Shown piece after piece: positions 1-7,756 of a stretch of DNA of 17,406 nucleotides; position 1 is the first letter of the stretch; each line of letters starts with the position of its first letter. The DNA is from an uncultured Clostridia bacterium. Lineage in GTDB: Bacteria; Bacillota; Clostridia; TANB77; CAG-508. The translations under genes and the position numbers were made by a program. The stretch is taken from NCBI GenBank assembly GCA_934149165.1, contig CAKPDY010000030.1, forward strand, positions 1 to 17,406. Direction: 5' to 3'. Under the pieces are notes generated by a model. The model worked only from the letters and a program-made list of their open reading frames with translations, was not told the DNA's origin and did not search any database.

Positions 1-8
1 AATATTAA

Positions 9-15
9 CCCTCCT
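9..15 (-). promoter_or_regulatory. Shine-Dalgarno site of a minus-strand gene beginning outside the window
   Basis: Read on the minus strand, these bases give AGGAGGG, followed by only eight bases (TTAATATT) before the window ends. A site this close to the anti-SD consensus, with the usual spacing, suggests a start codon at or just beyond the left edge. No coding sequence of that gene is visible, so the call rests on the SD alone. Confidence 0.45.
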
Positions 16-86
16 CACACATAAATGCATTTCTAATTCAAACAGCCACTAACTTATTCGACACGCGAACCAGTAAGAAAACGGAA

Positions 87-141
87 TTTTAATATATTTT
101 ACTTAGCCGAGCCATTTTAAAACTTACTTGTAACAACATAT
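87..141. repeat. Left copy of an intergenic repeat flanking the flippase gene
   Basis: Bases 87-108 (ending in TTTTACTTAGCC) match 1868-1890 with a single extra T, and are the exact reverse complement of 1840-1861. Looser similarity continues rightward in both copies (a GCC/GGC block, then GTAACAACA against GTTAACAAACA, then TCAAAAAAT), so the direct repeat may be 55-80 bp long. The two copies lie about 1.8 kb apart on either side of the SpoVB-like gene. It may be a dispersed intergenic element or the remnant of a duplication. Confidence 0.6.
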
Positions 142-180
142 TGTAGAGTAGTCAAAAAATAAAATTATGTAAGAGCTGAA

Positions 181-332
181 AATATATTAACAATGAAGCA
201 CAAGACGCGCAGTTTGACGAGAATATCAAAAGAAGCAAAAGGAACAAACCACACCAAAACACACCTCAACACCAAAGTTCCTTTTGACTTTTGATAATAC
301 AAGTCAGCAAGTCTGCGAAATGTTAATATATT
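181..332. repeat. Nested imperfect inverted repeat, about 150 nt
   Basis: The outer arms, 181-192 (AATATATTAACA) and 321-332, are perfectly complementary over 12 bp. Further in, CGCAG at 208-212 can pair with CTGCG at 313-317. An inner pair, 224-245 and 277-296, matches over 9 bp and 10 bp separated by a small internal loop. All three pairings nest without crossing and enclose an A/C-rich loop (246-276). This could be a structured RNA, a MITE-like element or a decayed repeat. No T-run follows, so it is not an intrinsic terminator. Confidence 0.5.
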
Positions 333-366
333 GTAAGCGATTACATAATTTTAATTTTTGACGGAC

Positions 367-460
367 AACTGCAAAAGCACAAAACCCAACTGCAAAAGCA
401 AAAACCCAACTGCAAAAGCAAAAAGCACAACCCCAACTGCAAAAGCAAAAGCATAAACCC
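367..460. repeat. A/C-rich tandem repeat, four units of 20-27 bp
   Basis: Four units each begin AACTGCAAAAGCA and end in a C-run: 367-387, 388-407, 408-434 and 435-460. Unit length varies because the CAAAA/GCA middle part expands. It lies about 50 bp before the SpoVB-like start codon. Spacers are absent and units are contiguous, so it is not a CRISPR array. Confidence 0.85.
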
Positions 461-496
461 TATAACACCCACATACACTTACATATAACCATATTT

Positions 497-504
497 AAAA
501 GGAG
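497..504 (+). promoter_or_regulatory. Shine-Dalgarno site of the SpoVB-like gene
   Basis: AAAAGGAG lies eight bases before the ATG at 513, and decides that start for the first part of the frameshifted gene. Confidence 0.7.
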
Positions 505-512
505 CAAAAATA

Positions 513-1845
513 ATGAAACTCATAAAAACATTCATCTTAAACGGATTAATCCTAACACTAACTTCCCTTATTCTACGTTGTATTGGAATGTTTTTTAATT
601 CATACATATCGCAAAAAATAGGAGCAGAAGCAATTGGATTATACGGATTAATAATGTCTGTATACAATTTTGGTATAACAATTGCACTTTCACGGCATAA
701 ACCTTGCAACAACAAAAATTGTTGCAGAAGAAATAGCCATTGGAAATATTGGCAACATAAAAAAAATAATACAAAAATGTTTAATTTTCAGTCTACTTTT
801 TAGTGGATTAGGCAGTATTTTATTAATATTTTCTGCACCATATATTACCACTGTTTTACTTCATAATAAAATATCCTGTGTACCATTTTATATAATATCA
901 ATATCATTGCCATTTATATCAATGTCATCATGTTTAACAGGTTATTTCTCTGCAGTACGAAACACAATCAAACCTGCAAGTGACCAAATTTTTGAACATA
1001 TTTTAAAAGTATGCCTTATTTCATTTTTACTAAACTACCTTATGCCATCCGGACTAGAATACATATGTATTTCACTTATTTTAGGAAATATAATTGCAGA
1101 AATACTATCTTTTATTTTTATTTATACTTTGTACAAATTTGACAAAAAAAAGTATTCTAAATATTCTTGTACAAATTCTTATTTTGAAAAAAGAATTCTA
1201 AACATAACTATTCCTGTAGGATTAACCTCATGTATTCGCTCTGGTTTATCAACAATAAAACAAGTACTAATTCCACTTGGATTTGAAAAAAATGGAAATA
1301 GCTGTGAAAAAGCTCTTGCCAACTATGGATTAATTTCAGGAATGGCAATGCCACTAGTTCTATTTCCAAATATTATTATATTAGCTTTTAGTAACTTATT
1401 AATACCAGAATTTACCGAATTTAATGCACGTTCAGATTATTCTAAAATAAATAGAGTTAGTACAAAAATATTAAAATACACTACTATTTTTTCAATTATA
1501 ATCTCTATACTATTGTTTATATATGCTGATAAATGTAGTTATTTTATGTATAAAACACATGAAACCACAATTTATATACGATTATTAGCACCACTTATTC
1601 CTTTCATGTATGTTGATAATGTTGTTGATGCAATTTTAAAAGGATTAGATAAACAAGTAACTGTTTTAAAAATAAATATTTTAGACTTATTTACAAGTAT
1701 TCTGCTTATATTTATTTTAATTCCTAAATTTGGAATTATGGGGTATATTTTTATTATTTATTTTAGTGAATTATTAAATTTTGCATTTAGCTTAAAAGCT
1801 TTAATAGGAAAACAATTGCTACCCATAAATTGCAAAATAGGCTAA
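513..1845 (+). pseudogene. SpoVB-like MATE/MVF-family flippase, frameshifted
   Basis: This is a polytopic membrane protein of the SpoVB/polysaccharide-flippase group, whose members move lipid-linked precursors across the membrane; SpoVB itself acts in spore cortex synthesis. The first 60 codons (513-692) give a typical N-terminus (SQKIGAEAIGLYGL, residues 33-46) and then run out of frame. The frame that continues (from 694) resumes exactly with GINLATTKIVAEE, the family's 'G-x-x-x-A-x-x-K-x-V-A-E' stretch. Removing one base, C693, from TCACGGC joins the two into a 443-residue protein with many hydrophobic segments. It ends in LPINCKIG, close to the SpoVB C-terminal pattern. SpoVB of Bacillus is about 518 residues, so this is somewhat short. 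Either the gene is broken or the base is a sequencing/assembly error; the rest of the frame is intact. The stop codon lies inside an inverted repeat. Confidence 0.75.
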
Positions 1846-1890
1846 GTAAAATATATTAAAACGTATTTTTTAATATATTTTTACTTAGCC
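1840..1890. terminator. Long inverted repeat, probable bidirectional terminator between convergent genes
   Basis: Bases 1840-1861 (starting GGCTAAGTAAAA) pair with 1868-1890 over 22 bp with one bulged T and a short loop at 1862-1867. The TAA of the flippase gene is part of the 5' arm. It sits between two genes that converge (SpoVB-like and topB). A GGCTAA at 1903-1908 could compete for the TTAGCC at 1885-1890. The T-tracts after each arm are short and interrupted (TATTTTT on the plus strand, TATTTTG on the minus), so termination is likely but not certain. Confidence 0.6.
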
Positions 1891-1922
1891 AGGCTATTTT
1901 TAGGCTAACTGTTAACAAACAA
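1868..1922. repeat. Right copy of the intergenic repeat flanking the flippase gene
   Basis: This copy matches 87-141 at its first 22 bases, apart from one extra T, and more loosely after that. It is also the 3' arm of the terminator-like hairpin. Confidence 0.6.
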
Positions 1923-1953
1923 TTTAAGAAAAATCAAAAAATGTTTTTATATA

Positions 1954-3921
1954 TTAAATAACTAATTTACTAAATTTTAATTTAATATAATTTTCTAATT
2001 TTCCCATAAACTCCTTTGAATCAATTTCCTTTTTTGCAACCATTTCAAGCCCCTTTTCCCAGCTTGCTGTAAGTTTAGGATTTAACATATCTGGCATAGA
2101 CATATTAACAACATCAAAAATAACTTCACCTTTTTGTGTTGGAGTGATAATTTGAGTTTTAGAATTTATTTGAATATATTTTATTCTTTCTAACTTTTTC
2201 ATAATTTCTGCTCTTGTTGCACTAGTACCTATTCCAGCACCTTTTATTTGTTCCCTTAGTTCTTCATCTTCAATTAATTTTCCCGCATTTTCCATAGCTA
2301 AAATAATGGAACCAGAATTATATCTACTTGGTGGGCTTGTTTCAGCATCTTTGGTTTCATAATTTATAACACCTATTTCTTGCCCTTTTTTCAAATTTTT
2401 CAAAATTTCTTCATTAATATCATTACCATTTTTATTAACATCTTTTTTTGAGGCATTTTCTTCAATTTTTGAATGTACATTATCCACATCTTTTCCACTG
2501 TTTTGTTTTGATTTTGCAATTTCTAAATATCCTAGTTTTGTACACACTTTACTATTTACAAAAAAGTCTTCACCATCAACACTAATAGTAATAGCTAATT
2601 TATTAAATTCTGCTGGTGGATAAAAAATACTTAAAAATCTTTTTACAATTAATTTATATATATCTTTTTGCAATTCATTTAAACCATTATAGTTTTCATA
2701 CCCTTGACCTGTTGGAATAATTGCATAATGGTCTGTTATTTTGCTATCATTTACATATTTTGACTTCACAATATTAGTTGAATATTTTTCATTTACCATT
2801 TTTGCTATATACCCCTGAATTTCCTCATCTTGATAGCCTTTTGCAATTCCATTTAAGTTTTTTGAAATTACCTTTGCAACTGCTGTTGATAATACCCTTG
2901 CATCTGTTCTAGGATATGTAACTAACTTTTTTTCATATAAACTTTGAATTATATCTAATGTTTCATCTGGTTTAATTTTAAATTTTTTTGTACACTCATT
3001 TTGAATTTCAGCTAAATTAAACAATAATGGTGCATTTTCCTTTTGCTTACTCTTTTTAATTTCTGTAACTATGGCTTTTTTATTTTTTAATAAACTTATA
3101 AAATTCCTAGCATCTTCCAATTTTTTAAAACCTGTTTCATTGTATAATTTATTTGAATTATACATTTTAGATTTTTCTGTTACTTTCCATTCTGCCTTTA
3201 ATGAACCATTTTCATCACCAAATTCACCAACAATTTTATAATAAGTTGTTTTCACAAAATTTCTAATTTCTCTTTCCCTTGAAACTATCATACCTAAAAC
3301 ACATGTCATAACTCTGCCAACAGAAATTGAAATTTTTTCTTCATTTAATTTTGTAGCTGCTCTTCTACCAAAAATAATTGTTAACAATCTTGAAAAATTA
3401 ATTCCTATCAAATAATCCTCTTTAGCCCTCAAATATGCTGAATCTGATAAACTATTGTATTCCTCTAAATTTTTTGCCTCTTTAATACCTCTTTTTATTT
3501 CTTCTTCAGTTTGTGAATCTATCCACACTCTTTTTCTTATTTTTCCAGTAACTCCAGCCATTTGTTCTACTAACCTATAAATATATTCTCCTTCACGCCC
3601 AGAGTCAGTTGCCACATAAATAGTTGTAATATCATCTCTTATAAGCAATGATTTTACTATATTAAATTGCTTTTCTACTGCTGGTATAATTTCATATTTA
3701 TATTCTTTTGGCATAAATGGCAAAGTATCTAATCTCCAAAATTTTAATTTTTCATCATATACCTCTGGATATGACATGGTAACTAAATGACCAACACACC
3801 ACGTAATAATCCAATTTTCAGATTCCAAATATCCATCTTTTCTAGTTCCATTTATTTTAAGTACTTTTGCAAATTCCATTGCTACTGATGGTTTCTCCGT
3901 TATTAAAATGTTTTTTTCCAT
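1954..3921 (-). CDS. topB: DNA topoisomerase III (type IA), without zinc-ribbon tail
   Basis: A type IA enzyme that nicks one DNA strand through a tyrosine and passes another, decatenating DNA at replication and recombination intermediates. The Toprim domain begins with ITEKPSVA (catalytic Glu9) and holds ATDSGREGE (D106, G108, E110, E112); the D-x-G form is also the one in Bacillus TopB. The active-site tyrosine is Y336 in LVTYPRTD. GIGTSATRAEI and the core domains follow. At 655 residues the protein stops soon after the core, whereas Bacillus TopB (about 727) carries cysteine zinc ribbons there; no CxxC pair is present. The usual GRVQTP block reads GRVMTC, and a polar Asn/Lys-rich stretch lies near residues 475-510. 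An AAAGGA lies about 11 bases before the ATG. The gene is single, diverging from clpE. Confidence 0.93.
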   Translation of the reverse strand: MEKNILITEKPSVAMEFAKVLKINGTRKDGYLESENWIITWCVGHLVTMSYPEVYDEKLKFWRLDTLPFMPKEYKYEIIPAVEKQFNIVKSLLIRDDITTIYVATDSGREGEYIYRLVEQMAGVTGKIRKRVWIDSQTEEEIKRGIKEAKNLEEYNSLSDSAYLRAKEDYLIGINFSRLLTIIFGRRAATKLNEEKISISVGRVMTCVLGMIVSREREIRNFVKTTYYKIVGEFGDENGSLKAEWKVTEKSKMYNSNKLYNETGFKKLEDARNFISLLKNKKAIVTEIKKSKQKENAPLLFNLAEIQNECTKKFKIKPDETLDIIQSLYEKKLVTYPRTDARVLSTAVAKVISKNLNGIAKGYQDEEIQGYIAKMVNEKYSTNIVKSKYVNDSKITDHYAIIPTGQGYENYNGLNELQKDIYKLIVKRFLSIFYPPAEFNKLAITISVDGEDFFVNSKVCTKLGYLEIAKSKQNSGKDVDNVHSKIEENASKKDVNKNGNDINEEILKNLKKGQEIGVINYETKDAETSPPSRYNSGSIILAMENAGKLIEDEELREQIKGAGIGTSATRAEIMKKLERIKYIQINSKTQIITPTQKGEVIFDVVNMSMPDMLNPKLTASWEKGLEMVAKKEIDSKEFMGKLENYIKLKFSKLVI

Positions 3922-3968
3922 TGTTGCTTAATTCCTTTCGTTTTATAATCTTTTCAATACTATTTTTT

Positions 3969-3977
3969 ATTATATCA
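3969..3977 (-). promoter_or_regulatory. Extended -10 promoter for topB
   Basis: On the minus strand this reads TGATATAAT, a perfect extended -10 element (TGn plus TATAAT), about 50 bases upstream of the topB start. No good -35 lies 16-18 bases before it, which is usual for extended -10 promoters. Confidence 0.5.
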
Positions 3978-4032
3978 TTTATTTTTCTTTTTTTCATTAA
4001 ATTTAAAAAATTTTAACACTTACTTTCCAAAC

Positions 4033-4061
4033 TTGACTAAGTTACATTTTTGTTGTATATT
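4033..4061 (+). promoter_or_regulatory. Sigma-A-type promoter of the clpE-pgsA unit
   Basis: TTGACT (4033-4038) and TATATT (4056-4061) are separated by 17 bases, giving a near-consensus housekeeping promoter about 45 bases before the start codon. I found no tandem GGTCAAA heptamers near it, so CtsR control of the kind known for Bacillus clp genes is not visible. Confidence 0.75.
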
Positions 4062-4104
4062 AATTACTATATAAATATAAGAAAGAATAGGTGATTTTTA
4101 ATAA

Positions 4105-6420
4105 ATGTTATGTACAAAATGTAATAAAAACACAGCTGTTGTTTTTTTAAATAAACTAGATGATTCTGGAAATCAAAAAATGGAAGGTTTATGTTATGAA
4201 TGTGCTAAAAGCCTAGGAATTAATCCCTTAGAAGCCTTAGCAAATCAAGCAAATTTAAGTCAATCTGATTTAGAAGATATGACAAAACAATTTGAAACAA
4301 TGTTTCAAGACCTTTCAGAAAACATGAGTGATGAAGAAATAGATAATTTTCTTTCAAATCCAGGAGAAGAAGCAGAAAACACTGACTCTAATTCATTAGG
4401 TTCTATATTTTCTGGCATATTTGGATTTAAACCACAATCTAAAGAAAAAAATGTATCATCAAATTCAGATAAAACTCAAAAGGTTAAAACAGAGAAAAAA
4501 TCTAAAGATAAAAAAAGAAAATTCTTAGATACTTATGGAACAAATCTTACAAACAAAGCTAAAAACAATCAATTAGATTCAGTTATTGGTAGAAATAAAG
4601 AAATACAAAGAATAATACAAATTTTAAATAGACGTTCAAAAAACAATCCTTGTTTAATTGGTGAACCAGGTGTTGGTAAAACTGCAATTGCTCAAGGTTT
4701 AGCCATCAAAATTGCAAATGGTAATGTACCCGCAAAACTTTTAAACAAAGAAGTTTATCTTTTAGATATGACAGCTATTATTGCTGGAACACAATTTCGT
4801 GGTCAATTTGAGGCTAGAATGAAATCAATAATTGATGAATGTAAAAATTTAGGGAATATTATTTTAGTTATAGACGAAATACACAATATTATAGGTGCTG
4901 GTGATGCAGAACATTCTATGAATGCCGCAAATATTTTAAAACCATCACTATCAAATGGAGAAATACAATTAATTGGAACTACAACATTAAAAGAATATAG
5001 AAAATATATTGAAAAAGATTCTGCATTAGAAAGAAGGTTCCAACCAGTAAAAATTGAAGAACCTTCAGTAGAAGATGCTATTGAAATTTTAAATGGTATA
5101 AAAAAATATTATGAAGATTATCATAAAGTAAAAATTTCAAAAGATGTTATAAGGCAAACTGTTATAATGTCTGAAAAATATATTCATGATAGATTTTTAC
5201 CAGATAAAGCAATTGATATTTTAGATGAAGCTTGTTCAAGAATTAATTTAAATAATAAACAATTATATCAATTGGAATTATTAAAAAATGAATTAAAACA
5301 GGTTCAAGAAGAAAAAGAAGAAGCTGCTATGGCAGACTCAACAGAAGATTATCAAAAAGCTGCAGAACTAAAAACATCTGAATGTAAATTAATGGATGAA
5401 ATAGATAAATTAAATAAATCTATGAAAACAGTTAGTCTTTCTGTACAAGATATTGCAAATGTAATTGAACATTGGACAAAAATACCTGTTAAAAAAATTA
5501 CAGAAGCTGAAACACAAAAATTATTAAATTTAGAAAATAATTTACATAAAAGAGTAATTGGACAAAATGAAGCAGTTGAAGCTGTTTCACGAGCTATAAG
5601 AAGAAACCGTGCTGGATTAAAAAGCACAAAACGTCCACCATCATTTATATTTGTTGGTCCTACTGGTGTAGGTAAAACAGAACTTGCAAAATCTTTAGCA
5701 TACGAAATGTTTGGAAACGAAAATTCAATTATAAGAATAGATATGTCTGAATATATGGAATCACACTCAACATCTAAACTTATAGGTTCTCCTCCTGGAT
5801 ATGTTGGATATGATGATGCTGGTCAACTTACAGAAAAGGTTAAACGTAATCCATATTCTATTATATTATTAGATGAAATTGAAAAAGCACATAGTGATGT
5901 ATTTAACATATTACTACAAGTACTAGATGAAGGAAGATTAACAGATTCTCAAGGAAATACAGTAAACTTTGAAAATACAATTATAATAATGACATCAAAT
6001 GCTGGTTCAACCTTAAATACAAACTCAATTGGCTTTGGAAATTCTGACGCTAAAAGAAATAAAATTCTAGATAGTTTAAAAGAAATTTTCAGACCAGAGT
6101 TTTTAAATAGAATTGATGAAATAGTTCTATTTGAGCAATTAAATAAAGAACAACTAATTAAAATAGTTAATCTAATGTTAGATGAAACATCAAAAGTTTT
6201 AAAAGACAAAGACATTACAATGGAAGTTTCTATGGAAGCAAAAGAATATATATTACAAAAAGGAACAGACTTAAAATATGGTGCTCGTCCTTTAAGAAGA
6301 GCAATACAAAGATATATAGAAGATGAAATATCTGACTTAATACTAAAATCTGAACTAAAAAATGGTCAAACTATTGACATTACATTTGATAATGAACAAC
6401 TACACTTTAAAATATTATAA
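4105..6420 (+). CDS. clpE: ClpE-like AAA+ protease unfoldase subunit
   Basis: A class I Clp/Hsp100 ATPase that unfolds proteins and feeds them to ClpP. The N-terminus is a four-cysteine zinc finger (C3, C6, C30, C33) followed by a charged linker, instead of the double Clp-N repeat of ClpC; this is the ClpE arrangement. The first AAA+ module has GEPGVGKT (186-193) and VIDE (255-258). A helical middle segment (about 385-440) resembles a UVR motif. The second module has GPTGVGKT (518-525), LLDE (588-591), the pore loop GYVGYDDAG, and an IGF tripeptide (642-644) at the ClpP-docking position. The first pore loop reads TQFRGQ where relatives usually have TKYRGE. AGGTGA lies ten bases before the ATG. 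No mcsA, mcsB or ctsR gene is adjacent. Length (771) fits the family; a ClpC-type name is the alternative. Confidence 0.88.
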   Translation: MLCTKCNKNTAVVFLNKLDDSGNQKMEGLCYECAKSLGINPLEALANQANLSQSDLEDMTKQFETMFQDLSENMSDEEIDNFLSNPGEEAENTDSNSLGSIFSGIFGFKPQSKEKNVSSNSDKTQKVKTEKKSKDKKRKFLDTYGTNLTNKAKNNQLDSVIGRNKEIQRIIQILNRRSKNNPCLIGEPGVGKTAIAQGLAIKIANGNVPAKLLNKEVYLLDMTAIIAGTQFRGQFEARMKSIIDECKNLGNIILVIDEIHNIIGAGDAEHSMNAANILKPSLSNGEIQLIGTTTLKEYRKYIEKDSALERRFQPVKIEEPSVEDAIEILNGIKKYYEDYHKVKISKDVIRQTVIMSEKYIHDRFLPDKAIDILDEACSRINLNNKQLYQLELLKNELKQVQEEKEEAAMADSTEDYQKAAELKTSECKLMDEIDKLNKSMKTVSLSVQDIANVIEHWTKIPVKKITEAETQKLLNLENNLHKRVIGQNEAVEAVSRAIRRNRAGLKSTKRPPSFIFVGPTGVGKTELAKSLAYEMFGNENSIIRIDMSEYMESHSTSKLIGSPPGYVGYDDAGQLTEKVKRNPYSIILLDEIEKAHSDVFNILLQVLDEGRLTDSQGNTVNFENTIIIMTSNAGSTLNTNSIGFGNSDAKRNKILDSLKEIFRPEFLNRIDEIVLFEQLNKEQLIKIVNLMLDETSKVLKDKDITMEVSMEAKEYILQKGTDLKYGARPLRRAIQRYIEDEISDLILKSELKNGQTIDITFDNEQLHFKIL

Positions 6421-6438
6421 AAAATTGGAGGAATTTGT

Positions 6439-6993
6439 ATGCTTAAACATGTACCAAATGCTTTAACAATACTACGTTTTATATTAATTCCATTTATTAT
6501 ACTAGCTTTAGTTAATGATAATTATTTTTTAACATTTATATTATTAACAGCTTCTGGGCTTACAGATGTTTTAGATGGTTATATTGCAAGAAAATTTAAT
6601 TTAATAACAAATTTTGGTAAATTGATTGACCCTCTTGCTGATAAAACTACACAAATTTCTATTTTAGGAACATTAGCTTTAAAATCTATAATACCAATTT
6701 GGATGATTGTAATATTATTTTTAAAAGAATTTATAATGATAGCTGGTGCATCATTCCTTTATGGAAAAGAACTTGTTGTATCAAGCAAATGGTATGGAAA
6801 ATTAGCAACAGTTCTATTTTATATAGCAATTGTTATATCTCTTGCAATTAAATATTTTAATATTAAATTTAAATTTGACATATATTTTTATTACTTAGCT
6901 TTAATTTTTACAATATTTTCTTTATTTATGTACTTTAATGCATTCTATAAACAAGGATACTTAAAAAAAGAAAATTTAAAAATTAATAAATAA
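6439..6993 (+). CDS. pgsA: CDP-diacylglycerol-glycerol-3-phosphate 3-phosphatidyltransferase
   Basis: An integral membrane enzyme that joins CDP-diacylglycerol to glycerol-3-phosphate, the committed step to phosphatidylglycerol and cardiolipin. The complete CDP-alcohol phosphotransferase signature is present: D43, D46, G47, A50, R51, G60, D64 and D68, with the two last aspartates acting in catalysis in this family. Several hydrophobic spans follow, and 184 residues is normal for PgsA. The start is fixed by GGAGG (6427-6431) seven bases before the ATG. Only 18 bases separate it from the clpE stop, so the two are almost certainly one transcript. Other CDP-alcohol phosphotransferases share the signature, but size and N-terminus (NALTILRFILIPF) favour PgsA. 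Confidence 0.9.
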   Translation: MLKHVPNALTILRFILIPFIILALVNDNYFLTFILLTASGLTDVLDGYIARKFNLITNFGKLIDPLADKTTQISILGTLALKSIIPIWMIVILFLKEFIMIAGASFLYGKELVVSSKWYGKLATVLFYIAIVISLAIKYFNIKFKFDIYFYYLALIFTIFSLFMYFNAFYKQGYLKKENLKINK

Positions 6994-7012
6994 AAATTTA
7001 TCAAAAATTTGT

Positions 7013-7071
7013 AAATAAAAGAAATGTATACTATTTATTATAAATAAATTATTCATTTCTTTTATTTTTTT
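7013..7071 (+). terminator. Intrinsic terminator after pgsA
   Basis: Arms 7013-7026 (AAATAAAAGAAATG) and 7054-7067 pair perfectly over 14 bp around a 27-nt loop, and the second arm runs into a T-tract ending at 7071. It begins 20 bases past the pgsA stop and closes the clpE-pgsA transcript. It also faces the convergent BofC-like gene and may work weakly in that direction. Confidence 0.8.
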
Positions 7072-7111
7072 ATAAAAATTTCACATAAAATTTTAATTAT
7101 AAATACTTCAA

Positions 7112-7182
7112 TTATTTAAACTTTCCACTTATTCAAACTCTCTCAATTATTTAAAATTTTCCAATTATTCATAATCTTCCAA
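7112..7182. repeat. 18-bp tandem repeat over the 3' end of the BofC-like gene
   Basis: Units at 7165-7182, 7147-7164, 7129-7146 and 7112-7128 (17 bp) each begin TTATT on the plus strand. Read on the minus strand each resembles TTGGAAGATTATGAATAA, which encodes the last five residues (LEDYE) plus the stop codon. The three outer units are degenerate copies beyond the stop, all retaining a TAA at the same place. Confidence 0.7.
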
Positions 7183-7731
7183 AAATTTATTTAAATTATT
7201 TCTTCCAACTATTTCAATCCCATTATTAAGCTTATCCAAATCTTCTTGTGGCAAATATTGAACTGAAATATCTGTTAACCCTTTAAAAATATATTCCCCA
7301 ATATCATTTTTACAACTAATACTAATATACCCATCAGATTCTCTTAAAATATAATGCTCATTACATAAACCTAAATTAGTTTTAGATAACTGTATTTCAT
7401 TTGCCTCAAACTTATCTATATTCCAACCTTTATAATAATCCTGAACCTTTTCTTTATTTAAATTAATAATTTCCCTAGGTACAATTTCTTTTGTATTACT
7501 TATATGACCACACTTTTCATATTTTTGAACTAATATAACTTCAGCATTTGGTGAAACAACTACATCTGAAGAAGAAGTATTAAGTGTTTCTTCTTTTTTA
7601 TCCTCTGCAAGAACAGCATGTTTCTCATTATTATTTTTTGAAAAATTTGAATACGAATGAATTAAAAAACCACATGCTACCGAGATTATAAATAATATAA
7701 TAATTAAAACAATTACCACCCATTTTTTCAT
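7165..7731 (-). CDS. BofC-like membrane-anchored protein
   Basis: A 188-residue protein with an N-terminal membrane segment (about residues 4-24), a polar linker to about residue 60, and an outer domain. Features of the clostridial BofC C-terminal-domain family are visible: YEKCGH (71-76), a CNEHYILRESDGYISI stretch (123-138), and TDISVQYLPQEDLDKLNNGIEI near the end. In Bacillus, BofC is a forespore protein in the intercompartmental checkpoint that controls pro-sigma-K processing; whether the clostridial relatives do the same is unknown. AAAAGGTGG lies just before the ATG and fixes the start. The promoter upstream fits sigma-G, supporting a sporulation role. It is separated by 109 bases from comEC, transcribed in the same direction. 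The family call is from motif recognition, not alignment. Confidence 0.65.
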   Translation of the reverse strand: MKKWVVIVLIIILFIISVACGFLIHSYSNFSKNNNEKHAVLAEDKKEETLNTSSSDVVVSPNAEVILVQKYEKCGHISNTKEIVPREIINLNKEKVQDYYKGWNIDKFEANEIQLSKTNLGLCNEHYILRESDGYISISCKNDIGEYIFKGLTDISVQYLPQEDLDKLNNGIEIVGRNNLNKFLEDYE

Positions 7732-7756
7732 AATATACCACCTTTTCCTTTAACTG

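Larger units (their letters stand above)
1..512. other. Non-coding region upstream of the SpoVB-like gene
   Basis: No reading frame here looks like a gene; the minus-strand frame that overlaps 479-715 is the antisense of the flippase gene. The region holds a copy of a repeat that recurs at 1840-1890, a nested inverted-repeat structure (181-332), a small GCGA-loop hairpin (332-345) and an A/C-rich tandem repeat (367-460). The plus strand is strikingly poor in G and T between about 241 and 275 and again between about 362 and 480. This composition is unlike the rest of the window. I see no clear sigma-A promoter for the gene at 513. Confidence 0.6.

Noticed and set aside
367..460. Possible CRISPR array
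   Set aside because: Units are contiguous, 20-27 bp and A/C-rich, with no unique spacers and no cas genes nearby.
680..700. Programmed +1 frameshift in the SpoVB-like gene
   Set aside because: No slippery heptamer or known recoding signal is present, and flippases of this family are not known to use recoding. A mutation or sequence error is simpler.
3598..3612. Loss of a catalytic Asp in the TopB Toprim motif (ATDSGREGE)
   Set aside because: The D-x-G form is also found in Bacillus TopB, so it is normal for the Gram-positive family.
4000..4104. CtsR operator before the clpE-like gene
   Set aside because: Only a single TTGACT is present, and it is better explained as the -35 box. No tandem heptamers are seen.
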